The notes under the pieces are model-generated. The model searched no databases. It was not told the origin of the DNA and saw nothing but the letters and a program-made list of their open reading frames with translations. From Andrena cerasifolii (lineage: Eukaryota; Arthropoda; Insecta; Hymenoptera; Andrenidae): a stretch of 64,000 nucleotides of DNA. The position numbers and the translations under genes are program-made. Position 1 is the stretch's first letter. Each line of letters starts with the position of its first letter. Shown here in pieces: positions 1 through 13,200 of the stretch. The DNA lies in NCBI RefSeq assembly GCF_050908995.1, contig NC_135120.1, forward strand, positions 3,485,433 through 3,549,432, given 5' to 3'.

Positions 1-3000
1 AGTAGAACGAGTAAAACGAGTAGAACGAGTAAAACGAGTAGAACGAGTAAAACGAGTAGAACGAGTAAAACGAGTAGAACGAGTAAAACGAGTAGAACGA
101 GTAAAACGAGTAGAACGAGTAAAACGAGTAGAACGAGTAAAACGAGTAGAACGAGTAAAACGAGTAGAACGAGTAAAACGAGTAGAACGAGTAAAACGAG
201 TAGAACGAGTAAAACGAGTAGAACGAGTAAAACGAGTAGAACGAGTAAAACGAGTAGAACGAGTAAATCGAGTAGAACGAGTAAATCGAGTAGAACGAGT
301 AAATCGAGTAAAACGAGTAAAACGAGTAAAACGAGTAAAACGAGTAAAACGAGTAAAACGAGTAAAACGAGTAAAACGAGTAAAACGCGTAAAACGAGTA
401 AAACGAGTAAAACGAGTAGAACGAGTAAAACGAGTAAAACGAGTAAAACGAGTAAAACGAGTAAAACGAGTAAAACGAGTAAAACGAGTAAAACGAGTAA
501 AACGAGTAAAACGAGCAAAACGAGCAAAACTAGTAAAACGAGCAAAACGAGCAAAACGAGCAAAACGAGCAAAACGAGCAAAACGAGCAAAACTAGTAAG
601 ACGAGTAAAACGAGTAAAACGAGTAAAACGAGTAAAACGAGTAAAACGAGTAAAACGAGTAAAACGAGTAAAACGAGTAAAACGAGTAAAACGAGTAAAA
701 CGAGTAAAACGAGTAAAACGAGAAAAACGAGTAAAACGAGTAAAACGAGTAAAACGAGTAAAACGAGAAAAACGAGTAAAACGAGTAAAACGAGTAAAAC
801 GAGTAAAACGAGTAAAACGAATAATACGAGTAATACGAGTAATACGAGTAATACGAGTAATACGAGTAATACGAGTAAAACGAGTAAAACGAGTAAAACG
901 TGTAAAACGAGTAAAACGAGTAATACGAGTAATACGAGTAAAACGAGTAAAACGAGTAAAACGAGTAAAACGAGTAAAACGAGTAAAACGAGTAAAACGA
1001 GTAAAACGAGTAAAACGAGCAAAACGAGCAAAACTAGTAAAACGAGCAAAACGAGCAAAACGAGCAAAACGAGCAAAACTAGTAAGACGAGTAAAACGAG
1101 TAAAACGAGCAAAACGAGCAAAACGAGCAAAACGAGCAAAACGAGTAAAACGAGCAAAACTAGTAAAACGAGCAAAACGAGCAAAACGAGTAAAACGAGT
1201 AAAACGAGTAAAACGAGTAAAACGAGTAAAACGAGTAAAACGAGTAAAACGAGTAAAACGAGTAAAACGAGTAAAACGAGTAAAACGAGTAAAACGAGTA
1301 AAACGAGTAAAACGAGTAAAACGAGTAAAACTAGTAAAACGAGCAAAACGAGTAAAACGAGTAAAACGAGTAAAACGAGTAAAACGAGTAAAACGAGTAA
1401 AACTAGTAAAACGAGTAAAACGAGTAAAACGAGTAAAACGAGTAAAACGAGTAAAACGAGTAAAACGAGCAAAACGAGCAAAACGAGCAAAACGAGTAAA
1501 ACGAGCAAAACGAGCAAAACGAGCAAAACGAGCAAAACGAGCAAAACGAGCAAAACGAGCAAAACTAGTAAAACGAGCAAAACGAGTAAAACGAGTAAAA
1601 CGAGCAAAACGAGTAAAACGAGTAAAACGAGTAAAACGAGTAAAACGAGTAAAACGAGTAAAACGAGTAATACGAGTAAAACGAGTAAAACGAGTAAAAC
1701 GAGTAAAACGAGTAAAACGAGTAATACGAGTAATACGAGAAAAACGAGTAAAACGAGTAAAACGAGTAAAACGAGTAAAACGAGTAAAACGAGTAAAACG
1801 AGTAAAACGAGTAATACGAGTAATACGAGTAAAACGAGTAAAACGAGTAATACGAGTAAAACGAGTAAAACGAGTAAAACGAGTAAAACGAGTAAAACGA
1901 GTAAAACGAGTAATACGAGTAATACGAGTAAAACGAGTAAAACGAGTAAAACGAGTAAAACGAGTAAAACGAGTAAAACGAGTAATACGAGTAATACGAG
2001 TAAAACGAGTAAAACGAGTAAAACGAGTAAAACGAGTAAAACGAGTAAAACGAGTAAAACGAGTAAAACGTGTAAAACGAGTAAAACGAGTAAAACGAGT
2101 AAAACGAGTAAAACGAGTAAAATGCGTAAAACGTGTAAAACGAGTAAAACGAGTAAAACGAGTAAAACGAGTAAAACGAGTAAAACGAGTAGAACGAGTA
2201 AAACGAGTAGAACGAGTAAAACGAGTAGAACGAGCAAAACGAGTAAAACGAGCAAAACGAGTAAAACGAGTAAAACGAGTAAAACGAGTAAAACGAGTAA
2301 AACGCGTAAAACGAGTAAAACGAGTAAAACGAGTAGAACGAGTAAAACGAGTAGAACGAGTAAAACGAGTAGAACGAGTAAAACGAGTAAAACGAGTAAA
2401 ACGAGTAAAACGAGTAAAACGAGTAAAACGAGTAAAACGAGTAAAACGAGTAAAACGAGTAAAACGAGTAAAACGAGTAAAACGAGTAAAACGAGTAAAA
2501 CGAGTAAAACGAGTAAAACGAGTAAAACGAGTAAAACGAGTAAAACGAGTAAAACGAGTAAAACGAGCAAAACGAGTAAAACGAGTAAAACGAGTAAAAC
2601 GAGTAAAACTAGTAAAACGAGCAAAATGAGTAAAACGAGTAAAACGAGTAAAACGAGTAAAACGAGTAAAACGAGTAAAACGAGTAAAACGAGTAAAACG
2701 AGTAAAACGAGTAAAACGAGCAAAACGAGCAAAACTAGTAAAACGAGCAAAACGAGCAAAACGAGCAAAACGAGCAAAACGAGCAAAACGAGCAAAACTA
2801 GTAAAACGAGTAAAACGAGTAAAACGAGTAAAACGAGTAAAACGAGTAAAACGAGTAAAACGAGTAAAACGAGTAAAACGAGTAAAACGAGTAAAACGAG
2901 TAAAACGAGTAAAACGAGTAAAACGAGTAAAACGAGTAAAACGAGAAAAACGAGTAAAACGAGTAAAACGAGTAAAACGAGTAAAACGAGAAAAACGAGT

Positions 3001-4389
3001 AAAACGAGTAAAACGAGTAAAACGAGTAAAACGAATAATACGAGTAATACGAGTAATACGAGTAAAACGAGTAAAACGAGTAAAACGAGTAAAACGAGTA
3101 AAACGAGTAATACGAGTAATACGAGTAATACGAGTAAAACGAGTAAAACGAGTAAAACGAGTAATACGAGTAATACGAGTAAAACGAGTAAAACGAGTAA
3201 AACGAGTAAAACGAGTAAAACGAGTAAAACGAGTAAAACGAGTAAAACGCGTAAAACGAGTAAAACGAGTAGAACGAGTAAAACGAGTAGAACGAGTAAA
3301 ACGAGTAGAACGAGTAAAACGAGTAGAACGAGTAAAACGAGTAGAACGAGTAAAACGAGTAGAACGAGTAAAACGAGTAGAACGAGTAGAACGAGTAGAA
3401 CGAGTAGAACGAGTAGAACGAGTAGAACGAGTAGAACGAGTAAAACGAGTAGAACGAGTAAAACGAGTAAAACGAGTAGAACGAGTAAAACGAGTAAAAC
3501 GAGTAAAACGAGTAAAACGAGTAAAACGAGTAAAACGAGTAAAACGAGTAAAACGAGTAAAACGAGTAAAACGAGTAAAACGAGTAAAACGAGTAAAACT
3601 AGTAAAACGAGCAAAACGAGTAAAACGAGTAAAACGAGTAAAACGAGTAAAACGAGTAAAACGAGTAAAACTAGTAAAACGAGTAAAACGAGTAAAACGA
3701 GTAAAACGAGTAAAACGAGTAAAACGAGTAAAACGAGCAAAACGAACAAAACGAGCAAAACGAGTAAAACGAGCAAAACGAGCAAAACGAGCAAAACGAG
3801 CAAAACGAGCAAAACGAGCAAAACGAGCAAAACTAGTAAAACGAGCAAAACGAGTAAAACGAGTAAAACGAGCAAAACGAGTAAAACGAGTAAAACGAGT
3901 AAAACGAGTAAAACGAGTAAAACGAGTAAAACGAGTAAAACGAGTAAAACGAGTAAAACGAGTAAAACGAGTAAAACGAGTAAAACGAGTAATACGAGTA
4001 ATACGAGAAAAACGAGTAAAACGAGTAAAACGAGTAAAACGAGTAAAACGAGTAAAACGAGTAATACGAGTAATACGAGTAAAACGAGTAAAACGAGTAA
4101 TACGAGTAAAACGAGTAAAACGAGTAAAACGAGTAAAACGAGTAAAACGAGTAAAACGAGTAAAACGAGTAATACGAGTAATACGAGTAAAACGAGTAAA
4201 ACGAGTAAAACGAGTAAAACGAGTAAAACGAGTAAAACGAGTAATACGAGTAATACGAGTAAAACGAGTAAAACGAGTAAAACGAGTAAAACGAGTAAAA
4301 CGAGTAAAACGAGTAAAACGAGTAAAACGTGTAAAACGAGTAAAACGAGTAAAACGAGTAAAACGAGTAAAACGAGTAAAACGAGTAAA

Positions 4390-5523
4390 ATGCGTAAAAC
4401 GTGTAAAACGAGTAAAACGAGTAAAACGAGTAAAACGAGTAAAACGAGTAAAACGAGTAGAACGAGTAAAACGAGTAGAACGAGTAAAACGAGTAGAACG
4501 AGTAAAACGAGTAGAACGAGTAAAACGAGTAGAACGAGTAAAACGAGTAGAACGAGTAAAACGAGTAGAACGAGTAAAACGAGTAGAACGAGTAAAACGA
4601 GTAGAACGAGTAAAACGAGTAGAACGAGTAAAACGAGTAGAACGAGTAAAACGAGTAGAACGAGTAAAACGAGTAGAACGAGTAAATCGAGTAGAACGAG
4701 TAAATCGAGTAGAACGAGTAAAACGAGTAGAACGAGTAAATCGAGTAAAACGAGTAAATCGAGTAAAACGAGTAAAACGAGTAAAACGAGCAAAACTAGT
4801 AAAACGAGCAAAACGAGTAAAACGAGTAAAACGAGCAAAACGAGTAAAACGAGTAAAACGAGTAAAACGAGTAAAACGAGTAAAACGAGTAAAACGAGTA
4901 AAACGAGTAAAACGAGTAAAACGAGTAAAACGAGTAAAACGAGTAAAACGAGTAAAACGAGTAAAACGAGTAAAACGAGTAAAACGAGTAAAACGAGTAA
5001 AACGAGTAAAACGAGTAAAACGAGTAAAACGAGTAATACGAGTAATACGAGAAAAACGAGTAAAACGAGTAAAACGAGTAAAACGAGTAAAACGAGTAAA
5101 ACGAGTAATACGAGTAATACGAGTAAAACGAGTAAAACGAGTAATACGAGTAAAACGAGTAAGACGAGTAAAACGAGTAAAACGAGTAAAACGAGTAAAA
5201 CGAGTAAAACGAGTAATACGAGTAATACGAGTAAAACGAGTAAAACGAGTAATACGAGTAAAACGAGTAAAACGAGTAAAACGAGTAAAACGAGTAAAAC
5301 GAGTAAAACGAGTAAAACGAGTAATACGAGTAATACGAGTAAAACGAGTAAAACGAGTAAAACGAGTAAAACGAGTAAAACGAGTAAAACGAGTAATACG
5401 AGTAATACGAGTAAAACGAGTAAAACGAGTAAAACGAGTAAAACGAGTAAAACGAGTAAAACGAGTAAAACGTGTAAAACGAGTAAAACGAGTAAAACGA
5501 GTAAAACGAGTAAAACGAGTAAA
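4390..5523 (+). repeat. Satellite higher-order unit, type A copy 1
   Basis: This 1,134-bp (126-monomer) unit runs from one ATGCGTAAAACGTGT marker to the next. Internal order: marker; a few plain monomers; a long AGTAGAACG/AGTAAAACG alternating block; a short cluster with AAATCG; plain and AGC monomers; the AATACGAGTAATACGAGAAAA module; several pairs of AATACG monomers; one CGTGT monomer; plain monomers up to the next marker. The same order is seen at 31,714, 39,553 and 42,478, which defines the unit type. Boundaries are set at the marker by convention. Confidence 0.8.
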
Positions 5524-8500
5524 ATGCGTAAAACGTGTAAAACGAGTAAAACGAGTAAAACGAGTAAAACGAGTAAAACGAGTAAAACGAGTAGAACGAG
5601 TAAAACGAGTAGAACGAGTAGAACGAGTAAAACGAGTAGAACGAGTAAAACGAGTAGAACGAGTAAAACGAGTAGAACGAGTAAAACGAGTAGAACGAGT
5701 AAAACGAGTAGAACGAGTAAAACGAGTAGAACGAGTAAAACGAGTAGAACGAGTAAAACGAGTAGAACGAGTAAAACGAGTAGAACGAGTAAAACGAGTA
5801 GAACGAGTAAAACGAGCAGAACGAGTAAAACGAGCAGAACGAGTAAAACGAGTAGAACGAGTAAAACGAGTAGAACGAGTAAATCGAGTACAACGAGTAA
5901 ATCGAGTAAAACGAGTAAAACGAGTAAAACGCGTAAAACGAGTAAAACGAGTAAAACGAGTAAAACGAGTAAAACGAGTAAAACGAGTAAAACGAGTAAA
6001 ACGAGTAAAACGCGTAAAACGAGTAAAACGAGTAAAACGAGTAGAACGAGTAAAACGAGTAAAACGAGTAAAACGAGTAAAACGAGTAAAACGAGTAAAA
6101 CGAGTAAAACGAGTAAAACGAGTAAAACGAGTAAAACGAGTAAAACGAGTAAAACGAGTAAAACGAGTAAAACGAGTAAAACGAGTAAAACGAGTAAAAC
6201 GAGTAAAACGAGCAAAACGAGCAAAACGAGTAAAACGAGTAAAACGAGTAAAACTAGTAAAACGAGCAAAATGAGTAAAACGAGTAAAACGAGTAAAACG
6301 AGTAAAACGAGTAAAACGAGTAAAACGAGTAAAACGAGTAAAACTAGTAAAACGAGCAAAATGAGTAAAACGAGTAAAACGAGTAAAACGAGTAAAACGA
6401 GTAAAACGAGTAAAACGAGTAAAACGAGTAAAACGAGTAAAACGAGTAAAACGAGTAAAACGAGCAAAACGAGCAAAACTAGTAAAACGAGCAAAACGAG
6501 CAAAACGAGCAAAACGAGCAAAACGAGCAAAACGAGCAAAACTAGTAAGACGAGTAAAACGAGTAAGACGAGTAAAACGAGTAAAACGAGAAAAACGAGT
6601 AAAACGAGTAAAACGAGTAAAACGAGTAAAACGAGTAAAACGAGTAAAACGAGCAAAACGAGTAAAACGAGTAAAACGAGTAAAACGAGTAAAACTAGTA
6701 AAACGAGCAAAATGAGTAAAACGAGTAAAACGAGTAAAACGAGTAAAACGAGTAAAACGAGTAAAACGAGTAAAACGAGGAAAACGAGTAAAACGAGCAA
6801 AACGAGCAAAACTAGTAAAACGAGCAAAACGAGCAAAACGAGCAAAACGAGCAAAACTAGTAAGACGAGTAAAACGAGTAAAACGAGTAAAACGAGTAAA
6901 ACGAGTAAAACGAGTAAAACGAGTAAAACGAGTAAAACGAGTAAAACGAGTAAAACGAGTAAAACGAGTAAAACGAGTAAAACGAGTAAAACGAGTAAAA
7001 CGAGTAAAACGAGTAAAACGAGTAAAACGAGTAAAACGAGTAAAACGAGTAAAACGAGTAAAACGAGAAAAACGAGTAAAACGAGTAAAACGAGTAAAAC
7101 GAGTAAAACGAGAAAAACGAGTAAAACGAGTAAAACGAGTAAAACGAGTAAAACGAGTAAAACGAATAATACGAGTAATACGAGTAATACGAGTAAAACG
7201 AGTAAAACGAGTAAAACGAGTAAAACGAGTAAAACGAGTAATACGAGTAATACGAGTAAAACGAGTAAAACGAGTAAAACGAGTAAAACGAGTAAAACGA
7301 GTAAAACGAGCAAAACGAGCAAAACTAGTAAAACGAGCAAAACGAGCAAAACGAGCAAAACGAGCAAAACTAGTAAGACGAGTAAAACGAGTAAAACGAG
7401 CAAAACGAGCAAAACGAGCAAAACGAGCAAAACGAGTAAAACGAGCAAAACTAGTAAAACGAGCAAAACGAGTAAAACGAGTAAAACGAGTAAAACGAGT
7501 AAAACGAGTAAAACGAGTAAAACGAGTAAAACGAGTAAAACGAGTAAAACGAGTAAAACGAGTAAAACGAGTAAAACGAGTAAAACGAGTAAAACGAGTA
7601 AAACGAGTAAAACGAGTAAAACGAGTAAAACGAGTAAAACGAGTAAAACGAGTAAAACGAGTAAAACGAGTAAAACGAGTAAAACGAGTAAAACGAGTAA
7701 AACGAGTAAAACGAGTAAAACGAGTAAAACGAGTAAAACGAGTAAAACGAGTAAAACGAGTAAAACGAGTAAAACGAGTAAAACGAGTAAAACGAGTAAA
7801 ACGAGTAAAACGAGTAAAACGAGTAAAACGAGTAAAACTAGTAAAACGAACAAAACGAGTAAAACGAGTAAAACGAGTAAAACGAGTAAAACGAGTAAAA
7901 CGAGTAAAACTAGTAAAACGAGTAAAACGAGTAAAACGAGTAAAACGAGTAAAACGAGTAAAACGAGTAAAACGAGTAATACGAGTAATACGAGAAAAAC
8001 GAGTAAAACGAGTAAAACGAGTAAAACGAGTAAAACGAGTAAAACGAGTAAAACGAGTAATACGAGTAATACGAGTAAAACGAGTAAAACGAGTAATACG
8101 AGTAAAACGAGTAAAACGAGTAAAACGAGTAATACGAGTAATACGAGTAAAACGAGTAAAACGAGTAAAACGAGTAAAACGAGTAAAACGAGTAAAACGA
8201 GTAAAACGAGTAATACGAGTAATACGAGTAAAACGAGTAAAACGAGTAAAACGAGTAAAACGAGTAAAACGAGTAAAACGAGTAAAACGAGTAAAACGAG
8301 TAAAACGAGTAAAACGAGTAAAACGTGTAAAACGAGTAAAACGAGTAAAACGAGTAAAACGAGTAAAACGAGTAAAACGAGTAAAATGCGTAAAACGTGT
8401 AAAACGAGTAAAACGAGTAAAACGAGTAAAACGAGTAGAACGAGTAAAACGAGTAGAACGAGTAAAACGAGTAGAACGAGTAAAACGAGTAAAACGAGCA

Positions 8501-10270
8501 AAACGAGTAAAACGAGTAAAACGAGTAAAACGAGTAAAACGAGTAAAACGAGTAAAACGCGTAAAACGAGTAAAACGAGTAAAACGAGTAGAACGAGTAA
8601 AACGAGTAAAACGAGTAAAACGAGTAAAACGAGTAAAACGAGTAAAACGAGTAAAACGAGTAAAACGAGTAAAACGAGTAAAACGAGTAAAACGAGTAAA
8701 ACGAGTAAAACGAGTAAAACGAGTAAAACGAGTAAAACGAGTAAAACGAGTAAAACGAGTAAAACGAGTAAAACGAGTAAAACGAGTAAAACGAGTAAAA
8801 CGAGTAAAACGAGTAAAACGAGTAAAACGAGTAAAACGAGTAAAACGAGTAAAACGAGTAAAACGAGTAAAACGAGTAAAACGAGTAAAACGAGTAAAAC
8901 GAGTAAAACGAGTAAAACGAGTAAAACGAGTAAAACGAGTAAAACGAGTAAAACGAGTAAAACGAGTAAAACGAGTAAAACGAGCAAAACGAGTAAAACG
9001 AGTAAAACGAGTAAAACGAGTAAAACTAGTAAAACGAGCAAAATGAGTAAAACGAGTAAAACGAGTAAAACGAGTAAAACGAGTAAAACGAGTAAAACGA
9101 GTAAAACGAGTAAAACGAGCAAAACGAGCAAAACTAGTAAAACGAGCAAAACGAGCAAAACGAGCAAAACGAGCAAAACGAGCAAAACGAGCAAAACTAG
9201 TAAGACGAGTAAAACGAGTAAGACGAGTAAAACGAGTAAAACGAGAAAAACGAGTAAAACGAGTAAAACGAGTAAAACGAGTAAAACGAGTAAAACGAGC
9301 AAAACGAGTAAAACGAGTAAAACGAGTAAAACGAGTAAAACTAGTAAAACGAGCAAAATGAGTAAAACGAGTAAAACGAGTAAAACGAGTAAAACGAGTA
9401 AAACGAGTAAAACGAGTAAAACGAGTAAAACGAGTAAAACGAGTAAAACGAGCAAAACGAGCAAAACTAGTAAAACGAGCAAAACGAGCAAAACGAGCAA
9501 AACGAGCAAAACGAGCAAAACGAGCAAAACTAGTAAGACGAGTAAAACGAGTAAAACGAGTAAAACGAGTAAAACGAGTAAAACGAGTAAAACGAGTAAA
9601 ACGAGTAAAACGAGTAAAACGAGTAAAACGAGTAAAACGAGTAAAACGAGTAAAACGAGTAAAACGAGAAAAACGAGTAAAACGAGTAAAACGAGTAAAA
9701 CGAGAAAAACGAGTAAAACGAGTAAAACGAGTAAAACGAGTAAAACGAGTAAAACGAATAATACGAGTAATACGAGTAATACGAGTAAAACGAGTAAAAC
9801 GAGTAAAACGAGTAAAACGAGTAAAACGAGTAATACGAGTAATACGAGTAAAACGAGTAAAACGAGTAAAACGAGTAAAACGAGTAATACGAGTAATACG
9901 AGTAAAACGAGTAAAACGAGTAAAACGAGTAAAACGAGTAAAACGAGTAAAACGAGTAAAACGAGTAAAACGAGTAAAACGCGTAAAACGAGTAAAACGT
10001 GTAGAACGAGTAAAACGAGTAGAACGAGTAAAACGAGTAGAACGAGTAAAACGAGTAGAACGAGTAAAACGAGTAGAACGAGTAAAACGAGTAGAACGAG
10101 TAGAACGAGTAGAACGAGTAGAACGAGTAGAACGAGTAGAACGAGTAGAACGAGTAAAACGAGTAGAACGAGTAGAACGAGTAGAACGAGTAAAACGAGT
10201 AGAACGAGTAAAACGAGTAAAACGAGTAGAACGAGTAAAACGAGTAAAACGAGTAAAACGAGTAGAACGA

Positions 10271-13200
10271 GTAAAACGAGCAAAACTAGTAAAACGAGTA
10301 AAACGAGTAAAACGAGTAAAACGAGCAAAACGAGTAAAACGAGTAAAACGAGTAAAACGAGCAAAACGAGCAAAACTAGTAAAACGAGCAAAACGAGCAA
10401 AACGAGCAAAACGAGCAAAACTAGTAAGACGAGTAAAACGAGTAAAACGAGCAAAACGAGCAAAACGAGCAAAACGAGCAAAACGAGTAAAACGAGCAAA
10501 ACTAGTAAAACGAGCAAAACGAGTAAAACGAGTAAAACGAGTAAAACGAGTAAAACGAGTAAAACGAGTAAAACGAGTAAAACGAGTAAAACGAGTAAAA
10601 CGAGTAAAACGAGTAAAACGAGTAAAACGAGTAAAACGAGTAAAACGAGTAAAACGAGTAAAACGAGTAAAACGAGTAAAACGAGTAAAACGAGTAAAAC
10701 GAGTAAAACGAGTAAAACGAGTAAAACGAGTAAAACGAGTAAAACGAGTAAAACGAGTAAAACGAGTAAAACGAGCAAAACGAGTAAAACGAGCAAAACG
10801 AGTAAAACGAGTAAAACGAGTAAAACGAGTAAAACGAGTAAAACGAGTAAAACTAGTAAAACGAGTAAAACGAGTAAAACGAGTAAAACGAGTAAAACGA
10901 GTAAAACGAGTAAAACGAGTAAAACGAGTAAAACGAGCAAAACGAGCAAAACGAGCAAAACGAGTAAAACGAGCAAAACGAGCAAAACGAGCAAAACGAG
11001 CAAAACGAGCAAAACGAGCAAAACGAGCAAAACGAGCAAAACGAGCAAAACTAGTAAAACGAGCAAAACGAGTAAAACGAGTAAAACGAGCAAAACGAGT
11101 AAAACGAGTAAAACGAGTAAAACGAGTAAAACGAGTAAAACGAGTAAAACGAGTAAAACGAGTAAAACGAGTAAAACGAGTAAAACGAGTAAAACGAGTA
11201 AAACGAGTAAAACGAGTAATACGAGTAATACGAGAAAAACGAGTAAAACGAGTAAAACGAGTAAAACGAGTAAAACGAGTAAAACGAGTAAAACGAGTAA
11301 TACGAGTAAAACGAGTAAAACGAGTAAAACGAGTAAAACGAGTAAAACGAGTAAAACGAGTAAAACGAGTAAAACGAGTAAAACGAGTAAAACGAGTAAA
11401 ACGAGTAAAACGAGTAAAACGAGTAAAACGAGCAAAACGAGTAAAACGAGTAAAACGAGTAAAACGAGTAAAACGAGTAAAACGAGTAAAACGAGTAAAA
11501 CGAGTAAAACGAGCAAAACGAGCAAAACTAGTAAAACGAGCAAAACGAGCAAAACGAGCAAAACGAGCAAAACGAGCAAAACGAGCAAAACGAGCAAAAC
11601 TAGTAAAACGAGTAAGACGAGTAAAACGAGTAAAACGAGAAAAACGAGTAAAACGAGTAAAACGAGTAAAACGAGTAAAACGAGTAAAACGAGTAAAACG
11701 AGCAAAACGAGTAAAACGAGTAAAACGAGTAAAACGAGTAAAACGAGTAAAACGAGTAAAACGAGTAAAACGAGTAAAACGAGTAAAACGAGTAAAACGA
11801 GTAAAACGAGTAAAACGAGTAAAACGAGTAAAACGAGTAAAACGAGTAAAACGAGTAAAACGAGTAAAACGAGTAAAACGAGTAAAACGAGTAAAACGAG
11901 TAAAACGAGTAAAACGAGTAAAACGAGTAAAACGAGTAAAACGAGCAAAACGAGTAAAACGAGTAAAACGAGTAAAACGAGTAAAACGAGTAAAACGAGC
12001 AAAACGAGTAAAACGAGTAAAACGAGTAAAACGAGTAAAACTAGTAAAACGAGCAAAACGAGTAAAACGAGTAAAACGAGTAAAACGAGTAAAACGAGTA
12101 AAACGAGTAAAACGAGTAAAACGAATAAAACGAGTAAAACGAGTAAAACGAGCAAAACGAGCAAAACTAGTAAAACGAGCAAAACGAGCAAAACGAGCAA
12201 AACTAGTAAAACGAGCAAAACGAGCAAAACGAGCAAAACGAGCAAAACGAGCAAAACGAGCAAAACTAGTAAGACGAGTAAAACGAGTAAAACGAGTAAA
12301 ACGAGTAAAACGAGTAAAACGAGTAAAACGAGTAAAACGAGTAAAACGAGCAAAATGAGTAAAACGAGTAAAACGAGTAAAACGAGTAAAACGAGTAAAA
12401 CGAGTAAAACGAGTAAAACGAGTAAAACGAGTAAAACGAGTAAAACGAGCAAAACGAGCAAAACTAGTAAAACGAGCAAAACGAGCAAAACGAGCAAAAC
12501 GAGCAAAACGAGCAAAACGAGCAAAACTAGTAAGACGAGTAAAACGAGTAAGACGAGTAAAACGAGTAAAACGAGAAAAACGAGTAAAACGAGTAAAACG
12601 AGTAAAACGAGTAAAACGAGTAAAACGAGCAAAACGAGTAAAACGAGTAAAACGAGTAAAACGAGTAAAACTAGTAAAACGAGTAAAACGAGTAAAACGA
12701 GTAAAACGAGTAAAACGCGTAAAACGAGTAAAACGAGTAAAACGAGCAAAATGAGTAAAACGAGTAAAACGAGTAAAACGAGTAAAACGAGTAAAACGAG
12801 TAAAACGAGTAAAACGAGTAAAACGAGTAAAACGAGTAAAACGAGCAAAACGAGCAAAACTAGTAAAACGAGCAAAACGAGCAAAACGAGCAAAACGAGC
12901 AAAACGAGCAAAACGAGCAAAACTAGTAAGACGAGTAAAACGAGTAAGACGAGTAAAACGAGTAAGACGAGTAAAACGAGTAGAACGAGTAAAACGAGCA
13001 AAACGAGTAAAACGAGTAAAACGAGTAAAACGAGCAAAACGAGCAAAACTAGTAAAACGAGCAAAACGAGCAAAACGAGCAAAACGAGCAAAACTAGTAA
13101 GACGAGTAAAACGAGTAAAACGAGCAAAACGAGCAAAACGAGCAAAACGAGCAAAACGAGTAAAACGAGCAAAACTAGTAAAACGAGCAAAACGAGTAAA

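Noticed and set aside
4796..5893. Further satellite ORFs (Tyr-Ser-Phe, Leu-Leu-Val and Thr-Ser-Lys frames at 4,796, 23,885 and 24,678)
   Set aside because: All are alternative frames of the satellite and have no other support.
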